A program made the translations under genes and the position numbers. This document shows positions 1-5,257 of a stretch of 6,945 nt of DNA, one piece after another. Each line of letters begins with the position of its first letter. Position 1 is the first letter of the stretch. The DNA comes from Phycisphaerae bacterium. Its GTDB lineage: Bacteria > Planctomycetota > Phycisphaerae > UBA1845 > UTPLA1. The stretch is from contig JAJDEC010000294.1 of the NCBI GenBank assembly GCA_029259995.1, forward strand, positions 1 through 6,945, in the 5' to 3' direction. Under the pieces are notes generated by a model that saw only the letters and a list, made by a program, of their open reading frames with translations, did no database searches and was not told where the DNA came from.

Positions 1-792
1 CAGATCGGCCGCGCCGTGCTCAAGGGCGATGCGAAAGAAGTTGTCGATCTGATGCTCGGGCGACCGACGCCGTTTGATACGGGGCCCGTCAAGCATGCAC
101 GCCATCTCTACGAAGGCGGCAAGTACGGCGAGGCCGTGAAGACGTGGCCCTATGGCTTCCGCGACAATCGCAAGCTCGCCCGGCAGATGGAACGATTCGC
201 CGGCAAACACAACAAGGCGTATCGCACGATCGATTCGCGGATGCTGAAGTTCTTCGTAAATGCCTATCAGTCGCACCTGTTCAACGAAGTGCTCGGTCGA
301 CGCATCAACGAGATCGACCAGGTCCGACTTGGCGATCTTGCTTACAAGCATGACACGGGCAGCGTGTTTCGCGTCGAGGATGTCGAAGCGGAGAATCTTC
401 GCGCCGCGGCCGGTGAGATTTCGCCTTCGGGACCACTCTATGGTGGTCGAATGACGCGAACCGACGGCGTGCCCTGCGAAATCGAGGACGACGTGCTGCA
501 TGACGAGCTCGTCACTGTTGAGGATTTTGACAAGCTCAAGCGGATGAAAATCCAGGGCTCGCGTCGGCCTTTGCGGTTCTTTCCGCGCGATCTCGAAATG
601 GAAAACGGCACGGACAAATTCGGGTTTTACGTGGAATTGCGATTTTCGCTGTCGTCGGGTTGCTACGCGACGATGCTGCTGCGCGAGATTTGTAAGACGG
701 AACTGGCGGAAGGCCTCGACGACTCCGGCCCCGAGGCATCCGACGCCGCACACAACGGACCGACGATTGTCCTGCCAACGGACGACATGTAG
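1..792 (+). CDS. truD: tRNA pseudouridine synthase D, C-terminal part (5' end outside window)
   Basis: TruD isomerises uridine 13 of tRNA(Glu) to pseudouridine in the cytoplasm. The frame is open from base 1 (reading QIGRAVLKGD), so the GTG at 16 is internal and the gene starts upstream of the window. The 263 visible residues carry the TruD C-terminal signatures: FFVNAYQSHLFNEVLGRR (about bases 250-305), SGPLYGGRMT (about 427-456), GSRRPLRFFPRDL (about 559-597) and FSLSSGCYATMLLRE (about 646-690). The catalytic aspartate lies in the N-terminal half and cannot be checked here. About 25 residues after the last conserved block are acidic and unconserved (ending LPTDDM), before TAG at 790-792. 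The next features are a hairpin and a repeat-rich gap, so truD is probably last in its transcript. The family call rests on several independent motifs; I see no frameshift. Confidence 0.95.
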   Translation, partial: QIGRAVLKGDAKEVVDLMLGRPTPFDTGPVKHARHLYEGGKYGEAVKTWPYGFRDNRKLARQMERFAGKHNKAYRTIDSRMLKFFVNAYQSHLFNEVLGRRINEIDQVRLGDLAYKHDTGSVFRVEDVEAENLRAAAGEISPSGPLYGGRMTRTDGVPCEIEDDVLHDELVTVEDFDKLKRMKIQGSRRPLRFFPRDLEMENGTDKFGFYVELRFSLSSGCYATMLLREICKTELAEGLDDSGPEASDAAHNGPTIVLPTDDM

Positions 793-816
793 GCGGAAGC
801 CGGGGATTGTGGGTGC

Positions 817-841
817 CATGCCGACCCTCAAGGTCGGCATG
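817..841. repeat. Perfect hairpin just downstream of truD
   Basis: The arms catgccgacc (817-826) and ggtcggcatg (832-841) are exact reverse complements around a 5-base loop, giving a 10-bp stem 25 bases after the truD stop. No T-run follows on the plus strand, so it is not a textbook intrinsic terminator, though it could still end or protect the truD transcript. The palindrome resembles short dispersed hairpins that I recall from planctomycete intergenic regions; only a genome-wide count can show that it is one of them. Confidence 0.8.
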
Positions 842-993
842 TTGACACTGGGAGCAAATCAGTGACTTGCCTTGCCGGAACACGTTCATTTGATCGTGTA
901 CCCGCAAGAAGAGGTCGTGAAGCTCACGACGATGCTCTTGTTCGGGAGGCGTCACGCCGTGTAGCACGTGCAATCTGAGCGACGCGCGCCAGA

Positions 994-1025
994 CCGAGCC
1001 ACGCGCGTCAGCAAGTGGCCGAGCG
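994..1025. repeat. 32-bp direct repeat, copy 1
   Basis: These 32 bases are identical to 1419-1450; the match breaks on both sides (a versus t before, t versus a after). On the minus strand one frame reads PLADARGSV, a string I recall as a recurring artefact of dispersed repeats in planctomycete-type genomes. The two copies flank the small gene at 1127-1369. Confidence 0.9.
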
Positions 1026-1126
1026 TCTATCAGCTCCTTCGCGAATTCCAGATCAACACGTAACGCCGGGGCGCACCATCGGAGCATTACACGTCGATCC
1101 AAAGACGCGCGCGGGCCCGCCAGAAC

Positions 1127-1369
1127 TCATGCCGCGAAACACGAACGATTCGGCATTTCCCCAGCCTTCCAGTGCCCCTTGATCTTGTATTCCGCACAAC
1201 GGAATGAAGCGTTGTCCGCGTTATCGCCCTGCGCTGGCCGCAGCATGGAAACTTCGCCGGACGCCTTGTCGATCTGAAATTCGCCGCATAGTTCCTCATT
1301 CTTGCCGAACAGATAGTTTGCGTGCGTTTCATACTCACTGATTCTCTGAATCAGGACATACACTGCCAC
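1127..1369 (-). CDS. Small conserved-looking protein of unknown function (80 aa)
   Basis: I cannot assign a function. The frame starts at GTG (1369-1367) and ends at TGA (1129-1127). A GGAG at 1381-1378 sits eight bases upstream of the start, a strong Shine-Dalgarno match. Composition is protein-like rather than the Arg/Pro-rich pattern of shadow frames: an N-terminal hydrophobic strand (MAVYVLIQRISEYE), then YLFGKNEELCGEFQIDKASG, an acidic middle, and a C-terminal block with KGHWKAGEMPNRSCFAA. It has no signal peptide or membrane segment and is probably a small cytosolic alpha/beta protein. The layout (YVLI start, strand with 'G.F.IDK.SGEV', final HW..GE.P.....A) resembles a family of 80-90-residue uncharacterised bacterial proteins ending in 'HW..G..P..T.WAS' that I recall from memory; this was not searched. 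It stands alone between two copies of the 32-bp repeat. Confidence 0.62.
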   Translation of the reverse strand: MAVYVLIQRISEYETHANYLFGKNEELCGEFQIDKASGEVSMLRPAQGDNADNASFRCAEYKIKGHWKAGEMPNRSCFAA

Positions 1370-1377
1370 TTGGAATT

Positions 1378-1381
1378 CTCC
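1378..1381 (-). promoter_or_regulatory. Ribosome binding site of the small 80-aa gene
   Basis: The minus strand reads GGAG, eight bases before the GTG at 1369-1367. It decides the start of this gene and is the main non-protein argument that the frame is translated. Confidence 0.6.
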
Positions 1382-1418
1382 AGTGTCGTATCGACATTAG
1401 GCATCGGTATTTCGCGAT

Positions 1419-1450
1419 CCGAGCCACGCGCGTCAGCAAGTGGCCGAGCG
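1419..1450. repeat. 32-bp direct repeat, copy 2
   Basis: Exact second copy of 994-1025, offset 425 bases. It lies upstream of the small gene on the minus strand. A 20-base portion (1421-1440) pairs imperfectly, 14 of 20 positions, with the reverse complement of 1560-1579, so this copy may be one end of an element of about 160 bases. Confidence 0.9.
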
Positions 1451-1559
1451 ACCGCAAGCAAACGTCGGCAGTCGAATCCACGGTGCTTCGCCGCCCAGAC
1501 CATCGGGCTCCGCGCGCCGATCGAAATACGCGAGTTTCGCCCGGGTACGCGCGCCCGGA

Positions 1560-1579
1560 CTCCCTCACGGTCGCGGCTC
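1560..1579. repeat. Repeat-like segment overlapping the folD stop codon
   Basis: On the minus strand this reads GAGCCGCGACCGTGAGGGAG, a diverged inverted partner (14 of 20 identical) of 1421-1440. The folD stop TGA (1580-1578) shares its last two bases with the first two of this segment. The plus-strand reading PHGRGSV resembles the PLADARGSV string of the 32-bp repeat. It is probably a member of a dispersed repeat family inserted at, or deposited up to, the end of folD. Confidence 0.45.
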
Positions 1580-2441
1580 AGTGCGCTGCCCGTGCCGCCG
1601 CCGCTACCGTATTCTCCAACAACATCGCCACCGTCACGGGGCCAACCCCGCCCGGCACCGGCGTAATCTGCGACGCAATTGCCGCAACTTCATCGAACTT
1701 CACATCGCCAACAGTCTTCTTCTTCCCATCCGCCGCATCCACCCGATGCGTGCCGACATCAATCACGATCGCCCCCTCGCCCACGTGCTCCGCCCCGATC
1801 AACTCCGGTACCCCCGCCGCGACAAACAGCAACTCAGCCCGCCTCGTGTGCGCCGCCAGATCGCGCGTGCGCGTATGACACTGCGTCACGGTCGCATTCG
1901 CCCCCAAAAGCAGCATCGCCAGCGGCTTACCAACGATCACACTGCGTCCGACGACAACGGATTCCTTACCAGTCATGTCAACGCCGCTCGCCTTGCAGCA
2001 GGCAAACGCGGCCGCCGCCGTGCAGGGCGCCAATGCGTCGCGGCCCATTGCCAGCAGGCCAAGATTCGCAGCGCCCACACCCTCGACATCCTTTGACGCC
2101 GCGATTCGCTGTTGCAATGCGAAACCGTCCAGCGGCTTCGGCACGGGCATCTGGATAATGATTCCGCTGACATTGGTGTCGACGTTCAGTGCGTCAACAG
2201 CGGACAATGCCGTTGGCATGTCACAATCTGACGGAAGGCAACGAAGTTCATAATCAATGCCGACGCCCTCGGCGTGCTTCTGCTGCGAACCGGCGTAACT
2301 GATCGACGCCGGATCGTCGCCGATCAGCAGACACGCCAGCTTCGGCGGTCGGCCCTTCTCGCGCAGCGCCGCCGCCCGCCTCGCCACGCCCTCCCGTATC
2401 CGCGCCGCCAGCGCTTTGCCATCAATCAATGACGCACTCAT
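1578..2441 (-). CDS. folD: Methylenetetrahydrofolate dehydrogenase/cyclohydrolase, divergent active site
   Basis: FolD oxidises 5,10-methylene-THF to methenyl-THF with NAD(P) and then hydrolyses it to 10-formyl-THF in the cytosol, supplying one-carbon units for purines and initiator tRNA. The 287 residues match the usual length. Family motifs present: GDDPAS (41-46), Tyr49, GIIIQMP with Gln97, the dinucleotide-binding GRSVIVGKP (165-173), and PVPGGVGPVT (261-270). Two catalytic positions differ: the lysine four residues after the Tyr (human Lys56, E. coli Lys54) is Gln53 (codon CAG), and the second Asp of KDVDG (human Asp125) is Glu120. PCTP is also PCTA (139-142). The frame is intact, so this is not a pseudogene. 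The ATG at 2441 follows an AG-rich leader (GGGGAAAG) and begins just 15 bases from a tandem repeat. Dehydrogenase function is likely; cyclohydrolase function is uncertain. Confidence 0.93.
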   Translation of the reverse strand: MSASLIDGKALAARIREGVARRAAALREKGRPPKLACLLIGDDPASISYAGSQQKHAEGVGIDYELRCLPSDCDMPTALSAVDALNVDTNVSGIIIQMPVPKPLDGFALQQRIAASKDVEGVGAANLGLLAMGRDALAPCTAAAAFACCKASGVDMTGKESVVVGRSVIVGKPLAMLLLGANATVTQCHTRTRDLAAHTRRAELLFVAAGVPELIGAEHVGEGAIVIDVGTHRVDAADGKKKTVGDVKFDEVAAIASQITPVPGGVGPVTVAMLLENTVAAAARAAH

Positions 2442-2455
2442 TCACTTTCCCCAAT

Positions 2456-2600
2456 TCGGGTGGCCCATCCCTTCAGGGATGGGGTCACGATGATCGGTAC
2501 CGCACACCAACACGCGCTCTGCATGACTCCCGACTTTCGCCGGAACTCCCGCATCACAATCACAACTTACACATCAGCAACCTGCGGATCACTTGGACGG
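2456..2600. repeat. 145-bp tandem duplication, copy 1 (folD leader)
   Basis: First unit of a two-copy tandem repeat with a period of 145 bases. The first 40 bases (2456-2495) are identical to 2601-2640. Over roughly 136 aligned bases I count about 12 differences (about 91% identity), with similarity fading after about 2591. On the minus strand this copy preserves a relic of the glycosyltransferase gene tail: codons for QVADV and a TAA stop at 2569-2567, matching QVSDV and TGA of the real gene. The unit ends 14 bases before the folD start codon. Confidence 0.92.
2464..2483. repeat. Hairpin in repeat copy 1
   Basis: cccatccc (2464-2471) and gggatggg (2476-2483) are perfect reverse complements around a 4-base loop, an 8-bp stem. 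It lies 22 bases upstream of the folD start on the minus strand, so if transcribed it would form in the folD leader. No T-run follows, so it is not a canonical terminator. Confidence 0.8.
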
Positions 2601-2745
2601 TCGGGTGGCCCATCCCTTCAGGGATGGGGTCACGATGATCAGTATCGCACACCAACACGCGCCCTGCGTGACTCCCGACTTTCGCCGGAACTCCCGTCTC
2701 ACCATCACAACTCACACATCGGAAACCTGCAAATCATGTGACCGC
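2601..2745. repeat. 145-bp tandem duplication, copy 2
   Basis: Second unit, directly abutting copy 1. Its far end overlaps the last codons of the glycosyltransferase gene (stop at 2714-2712), so the duplicated segment comprises the gene tail plus its 3' flank with a hairpin. Clear similarity ends near 2736. Confidence 0.92.
2609..2628. repeat. Hairpin in repeat copy 2
   Basis: Same 8-bp stem and 4-base loop as 2464-2483, 84 bases beyond the glycosyltransferase stop. It may form a 3' end or processing structure for that transcript. The stem and loop are base-for-base identical in both copies while the rest of the unit has drifted. Confidence 0.8.
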
Positions 2746-4124
2746 TTCCGCCGCATCCATTCACACACATTCGACACGGCGACCGCCAGCGCCACGATCA
2801 GCAGCGCATCCATCACCCATCGCAGCCGCGATATCGGTATGAACGCGACGGCCACGAAGACCTGCGATGCCAGCAGACCGACGAACAACCCGCGAACGCG
2901 CAACGTCGGTCGAAAAAACAGGATCGCCGGAATGCCCAACGGCAGCAGATATTTTGCCGAGACGAGCGGTATCGTCGGCACGCGATAGGCCCAGACGCCA
3001 TACCAGATCGCCAGCCCGGCCCAGATGATCAGCAGCGGCCGTCGGATCGTCACGATTCGCCACGCTTGAATCGGCGGCCAGAACATCGATATCACGATCG
3101 CACCGGAGACCAGCAGCAGGAGCGACGGTCCCAGCGATTTCGTCGTCGGCGTGAACCAAACGCGGATCTTTCGAAACCCGTTACTGATCAATTCCCCCGG
3201 ATTCGACTTTGCAAACGCCATGCCGTCGGAGAATAACTTCCGATCCGCCTCGGCTTCACTCATGCCTTCGCGGCGCAGCTCGTTGAATCGATCATAGTTC
3301 GCCGCGGAAACGCCGGGATCATTGCGATAGTCGGCATTGTGGCCGAGATAGAAATTCAATCCGCCAATCGTGGAGAGTGAGAATTTGCCCACAACCTGCT
3401 CGTTCCGAATCATCCAGCCGCCGATGATCAACGCCGCCGGCAAGGTCATCGCGAGGAGCCGACCACTCCGATTCGCGCCGGTCGGTGCCCGCAGAAACGC
3501 GTGCATGACGAACGGGATGAGCAGCAGTGCCGCATTCGCGCGGGTCAGCGTCGCCAGGCCGAGGAACAGCGACACGCCCCACGGCGCGATTCGCTGCTCA
3601 ATCCATTTCGGTTCAATCATGCAATGGGCGACGTACAACCACAGCGCCAGCGTCATCAGCATCAGCGCCAGCGTTTCCGTCAGCAACTGCCCCTGCAAGT
3701 AAAGAAACGGCCCGTAAAACATTGCCGCCAATCCGGCCACAACCCCGGCACGGGCATCAGCCAATCGAGCCGCGATACATGCCAGGCCGATCGTCGTCAA
3801 CAGCGCCATCATCGCCTGCAGGAGGTCGACGGCACTCAGCCAGTATTTTGCGTCCTGGGTTCGATAGGCGAGCGAGAGCACCAGCGGGTACAGCGGCATT
3901 CTCGTGGCGGCATCACCCGTCGGCAGCACGAATCGACCTTCGTCTGCGATGGACTTCGCAAGCGCGACATATTCCTGTTCATCATTCGAAAGGGAATCGT
4001 GACTCGTGACCAGACTCGTCGCGCCGTGGATCAACAAACCGACAAGAACGACGGCGATCAGCCAATACGCCCGGGTCGGTCGCTCCTGATCATGCGGGTT
4101 TGCCTCAAGGTCTTGATCTACCAC
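2712..4124 (-). CDS. Integral membrane glycosyltransferase, GT-C fold (ArnT/PMT_2-like)
   Basis: Predicted inner-membrane enzyme that transfers a sugar from a polyprenyl-phosphate donor to a lipid or glycan on the periplasmic side. It has 470 residues. After a polar N-terminus comes a membrane segment (about 20-38), then a periplasmic loop with Asp48-Glu49 (SNDEQEY), the acidic pair typical of GT-C active sites, followed by TRMPLYP (74-80). Further membrane segments lie at about 96-118, 124-142, 145-167, 182-206, 222-238, 333-350, 365-382, 385-405, 410-430 and 437-455. LTRANAALLL and IRN..VG..SLSTIGGLNFYLGHN are typical of the PMT_2/ArnT-like group. The start is GTG (4124-4122) with no visible Shine-Dalgarno; an in-frame stop lies at 4154-4152, so the start cannot move far upstream. 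It is 66 bases downstream of lpxD and co-directional, so a lipid A or other envelope acceptor is plausible, but donor and acceptor cannot be read from sequence. Confidence 0.85.
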   Translation of the reverse strand: MVDQDLEANPHDQERPTRAYWLIAVVLVGLLIHGATSLVTSHDSLSNDEQEYVALAKSIADEGRFVLPTGDAATRMPLYPLVLSLAYRTQDAKYWLSAVDLLQAMMALLTTIGLACIAARLADARAGVVAGLAAMFYGPFLYLQGQLLTETLALMLMTLALWLYVAHCMIEPKWIEQRIAPWGVSLFLGLATLTRANAALLLIPFVMHAFLRAPTGANRSGRLLAMTLPAALIIGGWMIRNEQVVGKFSLSTIGGLNFYLGHNADYRNDPGVSAANYDRFNELRREGMSEAEADRKLFSDGMAFAKSNPGELISNGFRKIRVWFTPTTKSLGPSLLLLVSGAIVISMFWPPIQAWRIVTIRRPLLIIWAGLAIWYGVWAYRVPTIPLVSAKYLLPLGIPAILFFRPTLRVRGLFVGLLASQVFVAVAFIPISRLRWVMDALLIVALAVAVSNVCEWMRRKRSHDLQVSDV

Positions 4125-4131
4125 GCTCGGG

Positions 4132-4137
4132 ATTCTA
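4132..4137 (-). promoter_or_regulatory. Possible -10 box for the glycosyltransferase gene
   Basis: The minus strand reads TAGAAT, five of six matches to TATAAT, followed by seven bases and then the GTG start. A poor -35 (TTGTTG, 4158-4153) sits 15 bases upstream. With no Shine-Dalgarno, this spacing would suit a leaderless transcript. Weak evidence. Confidence 0.25.
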
Positions 4138-4190
4138 TCGTGAATTGATAATCAACAAACCCCGGCGTTCTGCGCCACAAGTCACTCGGC

Positions 4191-5249
4191 TCAGTCGCCG
4201 TCGTCCAGCTTCGCCTCAAGCTCCTTGACGCGCGCTTCGAGCTTCTTCAGTTGCTTCGACATGTCCGGCAGTTTTTCCATCATGCTGAACGCGCGCATCG
4301 CCGTCTGAATCGGCATCGCCGGCGCGCCGGCCACTTTGGAATCCGCAGGGATGTTTCGCATGACGCCCGTCATTGCGGCGAGCTGGGCCCGATCGCCGAT
4401 CTCCAGGTGCCCGGCGACGCCGACTTTCCCAGCCATCGTCACGTTGTTACCCACATTGACCGATCCGGCGATTCCCACTTGCCCGACAAACATGCAATGT
4501 TCGCCGACTTTCGTGCCGTGACCGATCGTGACGAGGTTGCTGAACTTCGTCCCCGCGCCGATCACAGTCCGGCCCAGCGTCGCACGATCCACGGCGCAGT
4601 TCGCGCCCATTTCGACATCATCGCCGACTTCCGTGATGCCGATCTGCGGAATCTTGTACCAGCTGCCATCAACGGGCGCGTATCCCAATCCATCCTCGCC
4701 GATCACGGTTCCCGCATGCAGCGTCACGCGATCCCCCAGCTTGCAGCCGGGATAGATCACGACGTTCGGGTAAAGCAGACAATCGTCGCCGATTTCGCAA
4801 TCCTGAAAGACATACGTCCCCGGATAGATTGTCGCATTCTTCCCGATGCGCACATTGGCGCCGATCGTCACATCGTGATGAATGTTCGCATTATCACCGA
4901 TCTGCGCCGTCGAGTGGATCGTGGCCCGATCGCTGATGCCGCACGACGCGTGTTCGCGATAGCCGTGAATCCGAACGATGACCGCCGTCACGGCGGCATA
5001 CGGGTCCGGCGACCGGATCACGTTCATCCCGTCGGGAATCGCCTGATCCTTCGAAACAATGACGGCACCTGCCTTTGTTCGGCCCAGGGCGGACTCGTAC
5101 TTCGGGTTCGACAGGAAGCTGATTTCATGCTCTCCCGCCTCTTCCAGCGTCGCAACGCCCGTGACGTGCTTCGCCCCATCCCCATCCACCGACGACGGCA
5201 TGCCGACTGTTGCAAGATAATCTGTCAGCGCATTCAGCGAATAACCCAT
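4191..5249 (-). CDS. lpxD: UDP-3-O-acylglucosamine N-acyltransferase (lipid A biosynthesis)
   Basis: LpxD adds the N-linked 3-hydroxyacyl chain from acyl-ACP to UDP-3-O-acyl-glucosamine, the third step of lipid A synthesis, in the cytosol. I chose the ATG at 5249-5247 (MGYSLNALTDYL), giving 352 residues against 341 in E. coli. A GGAG lies four bases upstream, and the alternative ATG at 5342 adds 31 residues unlike an LpxD N-terminus. The first third is the uridine-binding domain (TLEEAGEHEISFLSNPKY). The middle is a left-handed beta-helix of hexapeptide repeats (IGDNANIHHDVTIGANVRIG onward). The likely catalytic His is in VTIGHGTKVG (residue 244 here, matching E. coli His239). The end is a charged helix (MSKQLKKLEARVKELEAKL), probably coiled coil. 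No other lpx gene is in the window; the next gene downstream is the GT-C glycosyltransferase, probably co-transcribed. Confidence 0.94.
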   Translation of the reverse strand: MGYSLNALTDYLATVGMPSSVDGDGAKHVTGVATLEEAGEHEISFLSNPKYESALGRTKAGAVIVSKDQAIPDGMNVIRSPDPYAAVTAVIVRIHGYREHASCGISDRATIHSTAQIGDNANIHHDVTIGANVRIGKNATIYPGTYVFQDCEIGDDCLLYPNVVIYPGCKLGDRVTLHAGTVIGEDGLGYAPVDGSWYKIPQIGITEVGDDVEMGANCAVDRATLGRTVIGAGTKFSNLVTIGHGTKVGEHCMFVGQVGIAGSVNVGNNVTMAGKVGVAGHLEIGDRAQLAAMTGVMRNIPADSKVAGAPAMPIQTAMRAFSMMEKLPDMSKQLKKLEARVKELEAKLDDGD

Positions 5250-5253
5250 ATTG

Positions 5254-5257
5254 CTCC
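5254..5257 (-). promoter_or_regulatory. lpxD: Ribosome binding site supporting the internal lpxD start
   Basis: The minus strand reads GCGGAGCAAT before ATG. GGAG is only four bases from the start, a little close, but neither the ATG at 5261 nor the one at 5342 has a comparable motif. Confidence 0.45.

Larger units (their letters stand above)
793..1126. other. Intergenic stretch with no convincing gene
   Basis: This is the gap between truD and the stop codon of the small minus-strand gene. It contains the truD hairpin, one copy of the 32-bp repeat and a tandem pair of near-identical 16-mers (977-992 and 996-1011, 14 of 16 identical). A minus-strand frame is open from 1102 downward (beginning MDRRVMLRWCAPALRV) but runs antisense into truD and crosses the repeat, so it lacks a sensible gene boundary. 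Its stretch at about 850-970 (minus) has protein-like composition and could be a gene relic, but I do not recognise it. Confidence 0.6.
1370..1577. other. Intergenic stretch with repeat sequence
   Basis: This lies between the start of the small gene and the folD stop codon. It holds copy 2 of the 32-bp repeat and, at its folD edge, a second repeat-like segment that is an imperfect inverted partner. The remaining hundred or so bases (1451-1559) are GC-rich with no gene I can support. Confidence 0.6.

Noticed and set aside
536..1102. 188-residue minus-strand frame overlapping the end of truD
   Set aside because: About half is antisense to conserved truD sequence, and it crosses the 32-bp repeat and the truD hairpin. 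There is no sensible 3' boundary, no good ribosome binding site and no recognised domain. The 850-970 part might be a relic but is not supportable as a gene.
1335..1568. Minus-strand frame reading through the repeat (MRESGRAYPG...)
   Set aside because: It consists mainly of repeat sequence, overlaps the small gene's start in another frame, and has shadow-like Arg/Ser composition.
793..1577. CRISPR array or transposon
   Set aside because: Only two copies of the 32-mer exist, 425 bases apart with a gene between them, so there is no regular spacing. No transposase motif or cas gene is visible.
2429..2988. Plus-strand frames across the tandem repeat (WPIPSGMG / VAHPFRDG reading)
   Set aside because: The apparent similarity between these frames only reflects the DNA duplication. 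They run antisense into folD or the glycosyltransferase and lack ribosome binding sites.
4145..4176. Terminator between lpxD and the glycosyltransferase
   Set aside because: The only structures are a 4-bp stem (ggcg/cgcc) and the 11-base palindrome ttgataatcaa, both too weak to call a terminator.
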